From: Bacillota bacterium
GTDB lineage: Bacteria > Bacillota > Clostridia > Peptostreptococcales > Anaerovoracaceae
DNA: 31,630 nt
Reading direction: 5' to 3'
Assembly: GCA_019420525.1 (NCBI GenBank)
Contig: JAHZHA010000032.1
Span: 1 to 31,630 of the forward strand
The notes under the pieces were generated by a model. That model did no database searches. It was not told the origin of the DNA and worked only from the letters and a program-made list of their open reading frames with translations. Positions 1-7,740 of the stretch are shown in pieces (the first letter of the stretch is position 1; every line of letters starts with the position of its first letter). The position numbers and the translations under genes were made by a program.

Positions 1-59
1 TCAAAGAAAAGAAAATGATATGAACTTCCCTATGAGTTCAATATACAAGGAGATGTTAT

Positions 60-968
60 ATGACAAAGAATAAAAAAGTGGAGAATAATCCCCGCATCAC
101 ATCAGACCAGAAAACACATAATAAAATACTGAAAACCTTTTATCTTCTGCTGCGTGTCTCCGTCATCGGAATTCTAATCGCTCAGTTTTTCAACAGAAAT
201 TTCGAAAATGTCATGCTCTGCGTCCTCACACTGATTCTCTTTGCTATTCCGGCGCTGATCGAACGCAGATTAAAAATTGAAATTCCCGACACGCTGGAAA
301 TCATCATTCTTCTTTTCATATATGCAGCTGAAATCCTGGGAGAAATCCGCTCCTACTATACCGCATTTCCGGGATGGGATACGATGCTCCATACGATGAA
401 CGGCTTTCTCTGCTCTGCCATCGGCTTTTCCATGATCGATATTCTCAACAGAAATGACAGATTCAAGTTTTATCTGTCTCCCGTATACCTGGCCCTGTTT
501 GCTTTCTGTTTCTCCATGACAGTTGGCGTCATCTGGGAATTCTTTGAATTCGGAATGGATCATTTCTTCGGAGCTGACATGCAGAAGGATACGATCATTC
601 AGAGCTTCAACACGGTCCTCCTCGACCCTGCCAAAGGGACGACTCCCGTCACCGTAAGCGGTATCAGCGATGTCATACTCGTAAAGTCAGACGGCACCCA
701 GATGGCTCTCGGGCTTGGAGGTTATGTCGATATCGGAATTATCGACACGATGAGTGATCTCTTTGTAAATTTCATCGGTGCTGTCGTATTCTCTTTCCTG
801 GGATTCCTTTACATAAAGGGCAGAGGCAAAGGCAGTTTTGTACGCCGTTTTATTCCTTCCCGAGTATCAGAAGACATCGATTCCTGCTCTGATCCGGAAA
901 TCACAGCAACCGAAACCGGAAAAAAACAGCCGGAAACTGAAAACACTGCTCCCGATGAAGAAAACTGA
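60..968 (+). CDS. Polytopic membrane protein, YjdF/DUF2238-like
   Basis: A 302-residue integral membrane protein with about six hydrophobic segments (roughly residues 28-45, 48-66, 78-96, 115-130, 142-163 and 228-250) and a hydrophilic, acidic tail from about residue 265. Two motifs in the membrane core, WDTMLHTMNGF (about 102-112) and GVIWEFFEFGMDHFFG (about 158-173), resemble the Trp-Asp...His and Trp-Glu-x-x-Glu signatures of the YjdF/DUF2238 group of inner-membrane proteins, whose function is unknown. The start is supported by AAGGAG at 47-52, seven bases before the ATG. It stands alone on this strand, followed by a hairpin at 1028-1062. Family assignment is by motif memory only; the membrane topology is the safer claim. 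Confidence 0.75.
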   Translation: MTKNKKVENNPRITSDQKTHNKILKTFYLLLRVSVIGILIAQFFNRNFENVMLCVLTLILFAIPALIERRLKIEIPDTLEIIILLFIYAAEILGEIRSYYTAFPGWDTMLHTMNGFLCSAIGFSMIDILNRNDRFKFYLSPVYLALFAFCFSMTVGVIWEFFEFGMDHFFGADMQKDTIIQSFNTVLLDPAKGTTPVTVSGISDVILVKSDGTQMALGLGGYVDIGIIDTMSDLFVNFIGAVVFSFLGFLYIKGRGKGSFVRRFIPSRVSEDIDSCSDPEITATETGKKQPETENTAPDEEN

Positions 969-1298
969 AATCCTGTACGGAATTTCTGTGGACAGCCGCA
1001 TATACCAGGCGTTCCGCAATACAAAAAGAGAAGGCTGTCCGCTTTTGCCGGACAGCTTTCTCCATATCTGAACCCCGCTCGGTACCGCAGGCAGGTGTTG
1101 CCGATTCTGTTGTTTTTTGGCTTTTTCTGTATTCTAAGCCCTTCGTGTGAAGACATTCTGAATAAATTATGTCCGATTTGCGAAAAAACTTTCAAGATTT
1201 TCATCTTTTATGCGCCGGTCTGCACCGAATGCCGTATATCCGCTTTTTTCTGCTGACGGCGCTTCCGCCTCAGCCGTACACCATCATAAGGAGAAAAA
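969..1298. other. Intergenic region between membrane protein gene and cdd
   Basis: About 330 bases without a convincing gene. It holds the hairpin at 1028-1062 that probably ends the upstream transcript. The remainder, about 1063-1290, should contain the cdd promoter, but I see no clean -35/-10 pair. Short open frames here have no ribosome binding site. Confidence 0.5.
1028..1062. terminator. Hairpin terminator, 14-bp stem
   Basis: GAGAAGGCTGTCCG pairs with CGGACAGCTTTCTC (14 pairs, one G-T) around a 7-base loop. On the + strand it is followed only by a weak pyrimidine run; on the - strand it is followed by five T. It lies 60 bases after the membrane protein gene and most likely ends it. Confidence 0.6.
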
Positions 1299-1679
1299 AT
1301 GACACGACAGGAACTGATTCAACTTGCTCAGGACATGAGAACCCGTGCTTACAGCCCCTACTCCGGCTTTGCCGTGGGAGCAGCCCTGGAATGCGCAGAC
1401 GGCAGAGTTTTCACAGGATGCAACATCGAAAACGCCTCTTACTCTCTGACTCTGTGCGCAGAACGTACGGCCGCTGTAAAAGCCGTCAGCGAGGGATGCA
1501 CGCACTTCGTCCGCATCGCCGTGGCAGGAAGCAGCAGCGACTGCTGCACACCCTGCGGTGCATGCCGCCAGTTTCTCGCCGAATTCTGCGACGATGACAT
1601 GGAAGTCATCTGTATCAATAAAGACGGCATCTTCGAAGCATATTCCTTAAACGAATTGCTGCCGCATGCCTTCCGATGA
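1299..1679 (+). CDS. cdd: Cytidine deaminase
   Basis: Hydrolytic deamination of cytidine and deoxycytidine to uridine and deoxyuridine in pyrimidine salvage; cytosolic, zinc dependent. The 126-residue length fits the small homotetrameric bacterial type. Visible motifs are NIENASY (about 42-48), CAERTA with the zinc ligand Cys53 and proton-shuttling Glu55, and PCGACRQ with the two other zinc ligands Cys86 and Cys89. TAAGGAG at 1287-1293 precedes the ATG by five bases. It is a single-gene unit ending in the strong bidirectional terminator at 1725-1769. Uracil permease and dUTPase genes elsewhere in the window point to the same salvage network. Identification is secure. Confidence 0.97.
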   Translation: MTRQELIQLAQDMRTRAYSPYSGFAVGAALECADGRVFTGCNIENASYSLTLCAERTAAVKAVSEGCTHFVRIAVAGSSSDCCTPCGACRQFLAEFCDDDMEVICINKDGIFEAYSLNELLPHAFR

Positions 1680-1724
1680 TCCAGAGCGTCCGCAGGACGC
1701 ATCTGCGATTCATTCACAGCGCAC

Positions 1725-1769
1725 AAAAAACAAGGATGCCGGAACGATGTTTCCGCATCCTTGTTTTTT
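1725..1769. terminator. Bidirectional intrinsic terminator
   Basis: AAAAAACAAGGATGC pairs with GCATCCTTGTTTTTT (15 pairs), with a further inner helix CGGAA/TTCCG. The A tract and T tract make it work on either strand. It lies between cdd (+) and the convergent ADP-ribosylglycohydrolase gene (-), so it ends both transcripts. Confidence 0.92.
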
Positions 1770-1804
1770 CATATCCGTTTTTCCCTGCTCCACGCGTCGG
1801 AATG

Positions 1805-2791
1805 TCATTCTGCTATGAGTTTCGCCGCTGTACCCCGGAGATCGAGGCAGCTCGTCTTCTGAACGCGGCTGCACCATTCTTCCGGCAGAGCTTTCGCTCC
1901 GGAATAAGCGCCGCAGATATTTCCGCAGATCGCCCCGTTGGTGTCGGCGTCATCTCCTGCATTGACCGCAGCCAGGATGCCGTCTCTCGCGTTTCCTTTC
2001 ACCGCATAGAAAATGCCCAGTGCAAGAGGCACGGATTCGTAAGCGAACATGCTGGCACCAAAAATACCCACCAGCTCGTCGATGATGTTTCTGATATCGG
2101 TCTCTCCCGCTGTATCGACGATATATTCCGCCATGCGGATCCGCTTCGATACGGAAGGGGCCGTGATTTCCTGGCCGTGCTTTTCCCCGAACAGTGCAGC
2201 GTCGTACGAAGCACGGAGAACTTCAGACGGAGAATAGCCGCCTGACACACCTGCCGCTACCGCTGCTGCCACCGCGCACGCTGCCGCTGCCGCAGGTTTG
2301 CTTCCATGACTCGGCAGAGACGATGCCAGAGCCGCTTCCATGCATTTCCCCAGATCATAGTGATATTTTACGCCGATGGGAGCCACGCGCATCGCACTTC
2401 CGTTTGTGTTGCCCTGTCCGGATGTCTCTTTCGGATCTCTGCCTTCTATGAGAGCCGTCAGATATCTTCTGGTGGAAGGTCCTATCACTGTGCTTTCCAG
2501 CATTTTCTGCTCGATCGCCCACTTTTTCATAGCGCGGTTGAAAGCTTCTTCCGTAAATTCACCTTCCGCAATGAGAATATCACTTATAATCACGCTTTCC
2601 ATCGTGTCGTCCGTGATCTCGGCAGCCTGGAGATTTCCGTGATAGCTCTGTACGTCTTTTTCCGGCTCGAGAAAATCGTGAATATAGCCGTAACTCTTTT
2701 CGATCTGTGCTCTCGTGAGAAAGGATGCCGGCATACCCATGGCATCTCCGATGGCACCGCCCACGAGGGCTCCGTATGCTCTGTCTAACAT
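1805..2791 (-). CDS. ADP-ribosylglycohydrolase family protein (DraG/YegU-like)
   Basis: A 328-residue member of the ADP-ribosyl(crystallin J1/DraG) hydrolase fold, metal-dependent enzymes that break N- or O-glycosidic bonds to ribose. The N-terminal GALVGGAIGDAMGMP, the EITDDT motif and the C-terminal GDDADTNGAICG motif, which carry the metal-binding Thr-Asp-Asp and Asp-x-Asp-Thr residues, are intact, so an active enzyme is expected. The chosen ATG follows GGAGG by seven bases; a longer reading from 2854 would overlap the upstream kinase gene and lacks such a site. Only two bases separate it from the kinase stop codon, and its ribosome binding site lies inside the kinase's last codons, so translation is probably coupled. 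The pair resembles E. coli yegU-yegV. The true substrate (protein ADP-ribose, free riboside or other) cannot be told from sequence. Confidence 0.9.
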   Translation of the reverse strand: MLDRAYGALVGGAIGDAMGMPASFLTRAQIEKSYGYIHDFLEPEKDVQSYHGNLQAAEITDDTMESVIISDILIAEGEFTEEAFNRAMKKWAIEQKMLESTVIGPSTRRYLTALIEGRDPKETSGQGNTNGSAMRVAPIGVKYHYDLGKCMEAALASSLPSHGSKPAAAAACAVAAAVAAGVSGGYSPSEVLRASYDAALFGEKHGQEITAPSVSKRIRMAEYIVDTAGETDIRNIIDELVGIFGASMFAYESVPLALGIFYAVKGNARDGILAAVNAGDDADTNGAICGNICGAYSGAKALPEEWCSRVQKTSCLDLRGTAAKLIAE

Positions 2792-2793
2792 TT

Positions 2794-3717
2794 TTATTCC
2801 TCCAATTTCCAGAATCCGTGAGGTCCCTGGATCGTAACCGTCTTTGCAGCACATTTTGCCGCCAGACGCACCGCTTCGCCCATGGTGAGTCCTTCGGCCA
2901 TGGAATACAGAAGTGCCCCGGAAAAACTGTCCCCGGCTCCTGTGGTATCTACCGCCTCACACCGTTCCGCCTGATACGGGAACGATCCTTTTGGAGTGTA
3001 GACCGTCCCGCCGGCTGAACCGTCTTTCACGATAAAAACCGGGGCATCGTTTCCACACAGGGAATTTTCCGGATCAGGCCTTTCCTCTTCAGGCAACGTC
3101 AGCTTTCCTCCCCATCGTTCCTCTAGGATTTTCAGTTCCGTGACATTCGGCGTCATAATATGACTGATCTTCATCATTCTGATCAGGAGATCCCGCCGGA
3201 CGGAATCCGCCAGCGGACTCGGATCGAACAATATCATCGTTCCTCTGTGATACAGTTCCTCAAGAACCTCTATGACTCTTTCCGAATCATTATTGAGCAG
3301 ATAATATCCCGTTACGCCGACTGCCGCATATTTTCCCTCCAGAACGGCTTCCGCCAGTTCCTGCGAAAAAAGCCCCTCTGCCCCTTTACGGGTGAGAAAC
3401 GTCCTTTCACCGTCAGGCTCCACAAATACGAGACATTTGCCGCTGTCACCGCTCACTTTCCGGATAAAACGGGAAGACAGTCCGTTTTCTTCCATATATT
3501 TTTGCATCTGACCGCCGACAGCGTCGTCTCCTACGCAGGAGACCACATGTGCCCGCAGGCCGAGATTTTCCGCCGTGACTGCCATGTTCACGGCACAGCC
3601 CCCCACTACAACTTTTTCATCAGTGATAAAGCCGTCCTGCCCCCGTTCAGGCCACCGGCTCACACTGTAATATACATCGGGCACCAGACCGCCCAGTATA
3701 AGACATTCCTTTTTCAT
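2794..3717 (-). CDS. PfkB-family carbohydrate/nucleoside kinase (YegV-like)
   Basis: About 307 residues of the ribokinase/PfkB superfamily, which phosphorylate a sugar or nucleoside hydroxyl with ATP. Seen: the N-terminal GGCAVNMA glycine motif for substrate closure, TPNVTELK (Asn and Glu for Mg-ATP) near the middle, and DTTGAGDSFSGAL near the C terminus, which holds the anion hole and catalytic Asp of PfkB signature 2. I place the start at the second ATG because AGGCGG is nine bases before it and touches the first ATG (3726). It lies only a few bases after the ABC ATPase stop and two bases before the ADP-ribosylglycohydrolase gene, so it belongs to the same message. Substrate is unknown; ribose, a riboside or pseudouridine-like compounds are candidates by family. 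Confidence 0.92.
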   Translation of the reverse strand: MKKECLILGGLVPDVYYSVSRWPERGQDGFITDEKVVVGGCAVNMAVTAENLGLRAHVVSCVGDDAVGGQMQKYMEENGLSSRFIRKVSGDSGKCLVFVEPDGERTFLTRKGAEGLFSQELAEAVLEGKYAAVGVTGYYLLNNDSERVIEVLEELYHRGTMILFDPSPLADSVRRDLLIRMMKISHIMTPNVTELKILEERWGGKLTLPEEERPDPENSLCGNDAPVFIVKDGSAGGTVYTPKGSFPYQAERCEAVDTTGAGDSFSGALLYSMAEGLTMGEAVRLAAKCAAKTVTIQGPHGFWKLEE

Positions 3718-3734
3718 CTGTCGCATCCGCCTAA

Positions 3735-4709
3735 CTAGTCAGCCAGCCTGATCTGTGCGCTGTCATTCCAGGAAACCCAGACTTTCTGACCTCTTTTAAG
3801 ATTCTGAGCCGTATCCGCATCTGCTATCTCAGCAATGATATCAATTCCGCCGCAGTCAACCGTACATGTGGTCAGATTTCCGGAATATACAAGAGAACGT
3901 ATTGTACCGTTCATTCTGGCTTTTTCATCTGCGGCTTCTGCAATCCTGACTTTTTCCGGACGTACCGCATATGTGGCGCCGTTTTCTTCTATAAAGTTGG
4001 CTTTTCCCAGGAACCCTGCCACGAAACGGTTAGCCGGACGTTCATAGATTTCGTGAGGCGTGCCGGTCTGTTCGATAATGCCGTCTCTCATGACGACGAT
4101 CGTGTCAGACAGCGTCATAGCTTCTTCCTGATCGTGAGTTACGAAAAATGTCGTCACCTGGCTCTCTTCCAGTATACGTCTCAGCTCGCTCTGCATCTCC
4201 ACGCGGAGCTTCTTGTCCAGAGCCGACAGACATTCGTCCAGCAGGAGAACTCTCGGTCGGATCACGAGAGCTCTCGCAAGAGCCACTCTCTGCTGCTGTC
4301 CGCCGGAAAGCTGTTTCGGTTTGCGCTTTGAAAATTCTTCCATATGAACGGTCTCCAGAGCTTCACGAACCCGTCCGGGAATTTCGGAACGGGGCGTGCC
4401 GTTCTGCTCAAGACCATAAGCCACATTCTGCTCCACCGTCATGTGAGGGAAAAGCGCATAACTCTGAAATACCATTCCGATGTTTCTCTTATTTACCGGA
4501 ACCGTGCTGACAGTCTGGCCGTCGAAAAGCACATCCCCGTCTTCCGGACGTTCAAAGCCGGCGATCATTCTCAGCGTCGTCGTCTTTCCGCAGCCGGAAG
4601 GACCGAGAATCGACACCAGCGTACCGTTTTCGATTTCCAGGTTTATATGATCCACTACTGTGTTCTGACCGTAGACCTTTGTCAGATTCTTTAATTCCAC
4701 CTTAGCCAT
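3735..4709 (-). CDS. potA: Pot-type ABC importer, ATP-binding subunit
   Basis: A 324-residue ATPase that powers the importer formed with the two permeases just upstream. Walker A GPSGCGKTT (about 36-44), signature LSGGQQQRVALARAL (about 134-148), Walker B LLLDE, D-loop SALD and H-loop FFVTHDQEEAM are present. After about residue 235 there is a C-terminal TOBE-type regulatory domain (AVRPEKVRIAE). The residue after the Walker B Glu is Cys where most family members have Pro (DEC instead of DEP), an oddity that should not abolish catalysis. Its ATG directly follows the permease TAA with no gap; AGGAGG lies about 14 bases upstream. The family includes transporters for spermidine/putrescine but also other amines and ions, so polyamine specificity is inferred from the binding protein. 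Confidence 0.95.
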   Translation of the reverse strand: MAKVELKNLTKVYGQNTVVDHINLEIENGTLVSILGPSGCGKTTTLRMIAGFERPEDGDVLFDGQTVSTVPVNKRNIGMVFQSYALFPHMTVEQNVAYGLEQNGTPRSEIPGRVREALETVHMEEFSKRKPKQLSGGQQQRVALARALVIRPRVLLLDECLSALDKKLRVEMQSELRRILEESQVTTFFVTHDQEEAMTLSDTIVVMRDGIIEQTGTPHEIYERPANRFVAGFLGKANFIEENGATYAVRPEKVRIAEAADEKARMNGTIRSLVYSGNLTTCTVDCGGIDIIAEIADADTAQNLKRGQKVWVSWNDSAQIRLAD

Positions 4710-5510
4710 TTATTTCTTCGAGCCTCCTAACATATCTTTCAGATTTGATCTCATGATGATACCGACGATTAAGAGAATAACCAGTGAAAAACCGATGATC
4801 ACTGTCGATATTGCGTTGATTTCCGGCGTAAACCCGAATTTGATGGATGTCTGGATCTCGATAGGCAGTGTCGTCACACCGCTTGGCATCAGGAAATAAC
4901 TGATCGCAAAATTATCAAAACTGATCATGAAAGCCAGGAATCCACCTGCCACCATAGCCGGCGCGATCGCAGGAAATGTGACTCTGCGAAATGTAGTCAT
5001 CGGACCGGCGCCCAGAGATGCGCTCATCTCTTCCAGCGACTTGTCGAGAGAACTCATACGGGCTCTCAGAACGAGAAGCGCATACGGCAGAGAGATGATC
5101 ACGTGCCCCGCCAGCACAAAAGCCATATTCTTCGTAAATCCCAGCGAACGGATCATCAAAAGGAGAGACAGACCCATGATCAGCCACGGAATGCTCATAG
5201 GCATCATGACGATGCTGTTAAACGTTCCGCTGACCTTCCGGGACAGATATCTCTGGCCCAGAGTGAAGAGTGTAGCCAGCACAGTACAGATGATGCCGGT
5301 AACAAAAGCCAGCAGAAGTGAATTCTTCGCCGCGGACAACAGGGCTTCGTTTGAAATCATATCCTCATACCATTTTGTCGTAAACTCGAAAGGCAGAGAA
5401 TTATAGCGCGACTCGTTCAGGCTCAGCACCATCAGCACGATAATGGGAACATACAGATAGAGCATTACAAGAAGTATGAAAATTTTACTCAGGATATTGT
5501 GTTTTCTCAT
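4710..5510 (-). CDS. potC: Pot-type ABC importer, permease subunit (PotC-like)
   Basis: A 266-residue inner-membrane permease with about six transmembrane helices, forming the channel together with the PotB-like subunit. The cytoplasmic EAA loop that docks on the ATPase is visible as EMSASLGAGPMTTFRRV (about residues 154-170), followed by FPAIAPAM. I chose the ATG that overlaps the potB stop as ATGA, with GAGGTGG about eight bases upstream; a GTG twelve bases earlier is possible. It abuts the ATPase gene with no spacer, so the three genes are translationally coupled. Confidence 0.93.
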   Translation of the reverse strand: MRKHNILSKIFILLVMLYLYVPIIVLMVLSLNESRYNSLPFEFTTKWYEDMISNEALLSAAKNSLLLAFVTGIICTVLATLFTLGQRYLSRKVSGTFNSIVMMPMSIPWLIMGLSLLLMIRSLGFTKNMAFVLAGHVIISLPYALLVLRARMSSLDKSLEEMSASLGAGPMTTFRRVTFPAIAPAMVAGGFLAFMISFDNFAISYFLMPSGVTTLPIEIQTSIKFGFTPEINAISTVIIGFSLVILLIVGIIMRSNLKDMLGGSKK

Positions 5511-6334
5511 TCTGTTTCCCACCTCTTTCCGGCCTTATTGAGTGCAGCCATGCTGAGGATGACGAGGGCAAGCAGCAGGAAAGCGATAGCCGCCCCAAAA
5601 TTCCAGTTTGCAATCTCGAAGAACTGGTCTTCGATAATCGTTCCTATAACGGTTCCGTCGGTTCCCCCGAGAATTCTCGGTTCCACGAAAGTACCCAGCG
5701 TAGGAACGAAAACAATCATTACTCCCGAAATAACCCCTGGCATGGACAGAGGAAATACGATTCTGCGGAACGTGGTGAATCGGGAAGCTCCTAAACTTCT
5801 GCTGGCCTCCAGAAGATTATCATCCATGCGCTCCAGGGCCATGTAAATTGTAACTACCATATAAGGGAAAAATGCATGGGTCAGGCCTATGACGACGGCG
5901 CCCTGTGTATAGAGAAGACCCATTCCGTCTTCACAGAGACCGAAAAGATTCAGGAAATTATTGAGAATACCTCCGTCCTGAAGAAAAATGAGCCAGCTGT
6001 ATACGCGGACCAGCTGATTCGTGAAAAACGGAATGATTACGAGCACCAGAATGATATTTCTGAGGCCTTTCAGTTTTTTTGCCATGATATAGGCAAGAGG
6101 ATATGCGATGATGAGACTGACGACGGTGACGAGAAGGCTCATGACGATCGTCTTTCCCGTCAGCCTGAGATAAATCGAACTGGAAAAAAATTCTTTATAA
6201 TTCTCGACTGTAAAGCCTGCGGTCACATCACTCTGAAAACTCGTAATCAGCATGGTGATCAGAGGTACCAGAGCAAACAGAAACAGTGTGATCATGGCAG
6301 GCCACGTGAGAATCTGTCGTTTGTCGAATTTCAT
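5507..6334 (-). CDS. potB: Pot-type ABC importer, permease subunit (PotB-like)
   Basis: A 275-residue permease with about six transmembrane helices; the EAA loop reads EASRSLGASRFTTFRRI (about residues 171-187) followed by FPLSMPGV. It shares the message with potC through a 4-base ATGA overlap and lies 143 bases after the binding-protein gene, a space holding a hairpin at 6402-6428. A weak internal promoter (TTAATT, 17 bases, TATACG on the - strand, about 6360-6390) may exist in that space. Family assignment is clear; the substrate is taken from the neighbouring binding protein. Confidence 0.93.
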   Translation of the reverse strand: MKFDKRQILTWPAMITLFLFALVPLITMLITSFQSDVTAGFTVENYKEFFSSSIYLRLTGKTIVMSLLVTVVSLIIAYPLAYIMAKKLKGLRNIILVLVIIPFFTNQLVRVYSWLIFLQDGGILNNFLNLFGLCEDGMGLLYTQGAVVIGLTHAFFPYMVVTIYMALERMDDNLLEASRSLGASRFTTFRRIVFPLSMPGVISGVMIVFVPTLGTFVEPRILGGTDGTVIGTIIEDQFFEIANWNFGAAIAFLLLALVILSMAALNKAGKRWETE

Positions 6335-6401
6335 AATAGATACACCTGTGATGAGAGGAATAACGTATAATTTCGGAAAATCTGCGAATTAACGCAGGAA
6401 A

Positions 6402-6428
6402 AGGGCAGGAATCTCCGACTCCTGCCCT
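6402..6428 (-). terminator. Intercistronic hairpin between potD and potB
   Basis: AGGGCAGGA and TCCTGCCCT form a 9-bp perfect stem with a 9-base loop, followed on the - strand by TTTTCC. Its place directly after the binding-protein gene and before the permeases suggests a partial terminator or an mRNA-stabilising stem that raises binding protein over permease, a common arrangement in ABC operons. Confidence 0.6.
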
Positions 6429-6477
6429 GATATTAAGCGGCACTCTGCGCAAAAAACGCCTGCGGACGCAGAAACGA

Positions 6478-7572
6478 TCAGGAGGCCTTTACTTCCGTCC
6501 AGACATCGTTCCAGGCTTTCTTCACTTCAGGCGTTCTGTATTCCATGAAGATCAGACGATTCAGAGATGCTTCATCCATAGCGCAGGAAGCTGCGTATTC
6601 AGGATCGATGGCATCTGCCGCTTCCTGGTTTGCAGGAGCCGGACCGCCCTTTGTCGCCCAGTTGTACTGAACATCCTTGCTGATCATGTAATTGATGAAA
6701 GCGTATGCCAGATCTTTGTTCTGGGAGGATTTTGCGATAGCCCAGTTGTCCACCCAGCCGATGCCGCCGTCTTCAGGTACGACGAATCCGATCGGCTGAC
6801 CGTCCTGCTTCATCGTAGCAGACTGACCGGACCACATGAGACCTACAGAAACCTGATTGTTGGCAAAGAGTTTCGAGAATTCGTCACCCGTCTGCCAGTA
6901 AGTCTTATTTAATTTTTTCTGTTCGATCAGGAGTTCCTTGATGGCATCCAGATCATCCGGATTGTTCGGGTCCTGTCCGAGAACGATAGCTGCGGCCATA
7001 ATCGCATCATTGTAGTCGTCGCGATAAGCGATTTTTCCGCTGTAAGCCTCATCAAAGAGTACATCCATGCTCTTCGGTGCTTCTTTTATATCGTTTGTAT
7101 TATATGCAATCGCTGTCGATCCCCAGACGAACGGGACAGCATACATATTGCCATCGGCATCGAGACATTCTTTCTGAGTCTTAAAACGCTCAAAGAGCTT
7201 CTCAAAATTCTCGATTTTGGATACATCCAACTTTTCAAGATAGCCGCCTTCGATAGCTGCAGGCAGAATGGTACAATTCGGCAGGCAGACATCGATTTCA
7301 CCTTCCGCACCGGTTTTCAGTCTCGTAAGAAGGTCTTCTTCACTATCCATATAAGTGTTTACAATCTCGCAGTTGTATTCTTCTTCAAAAGCAGCCATAA
7401 GTTCTTCGTCATCGGAAGCATAATCTTTCCAGTTTACGACGTAGAGCTTTGTCTTTTCTCCGGAATCACTAGAACTTCCGGAATTGTCAGAACCGCCGCA
7501 GGCAGTCATGGAAAAGATCATGATGCCGGCGAGAGCGGCGGAAGCGACTCTCTTTACCAATTTGCTTTTCAT
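6478..7572 (-). CDS. potD: Pot-type ABC importer, substrate-binding lipoprotein
   Basis: A 364-residue extracytoplasmic solute-binding lipoprotein. A basic N terminus and hydrophobic stretch end in a lipobox, SMTAC, with Cys25 the lipidation site, then a Ser/Gly/Asp linker. The mature part matches the spermidine/putrescine family: NWKDY at the start (compare NWTEY in E. coli PotD), PFVWGSTAIAYNT in the middle, and GIGWVDNWAIAK, which keeps the Trp and acidic Asp that hold the polyamine amine in PotD. Polyamine or another cationic amine is thus a reasonable substrate, but several ligand residues cannot be aligned by eye. It is the first gene of the importer-kinase-glycohydrolase unit, with a candidate promoter at 7663-7691 and AAGGAG just before the ATG. 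Confidence 0.93.
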   Translation of the reverse strand: MKSKLVKRVASAALAGIMIFSMTACGGSDNSGSSSDSGEKTKLYVVNWKDYASDDEELMAAFEEEYNCEIVNTYMDSEEDLLTRLKTGAEGEIDVCLPNCTILPAAIEGGYLEKLDVSKIENFEKLFERFKTQKECLDADGNMYAVPFVWGSTAIAYNTNDIKEAPKSMDVLFDEAYSGKIAYRDDYNDAIMAAAIVLGQDPNNPDDLDAIKELLIEQKKLNKTYWQTGDEFSKLFANNQVSVGLMWSGQSATMKQDGQPIGFVVPEDGGIGWVDNWAIAKSSQNKDLAYAFINYMISKDVQYNWATKGGPAPANQEAADAIDPEYAASCAMDEASLNRLIFMEYRTPEVKKAWNDVWTEVKAS

Positions 7573-7662
7573 ACTTTTCTCCTTGTTTCACTTTAACTTG
7601 TGCAGATTTTAATTGCTTTCACGATTCCGCACCGTCTTCAGTCAGCAGCCCTCACAGAGATT

Positions 7663-7691
7663 TGTATACTTGTCCGCAAAATCCCTTTCAG
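7663..7691 (-). promoter_or_regulatory. Candidate sigma-A promoter of the pot operon
   Basis: On the - strand CTGAAA, 17 bases, TATACA, about 90 bases before the potD start. The -35 matches four of six consensus bases. A partly palindromic GTATAC core overlaps the -10 and could be an operator. Confidence 0.4.
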
Positions 7692-7740
7692 GCCGGCAGC
7701 TGCAGGCATCAGAGCAGTTCGTAACTATGAGGACATAATA

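Noticed and set aside
1676..2245. 189-codon frame on the + strand across the cdd terminator
   Set aside because: It crosses a strong terminator and lies antisense to the ADP-ribosylglycohydrolase gene; composition is that of a shadow frame.
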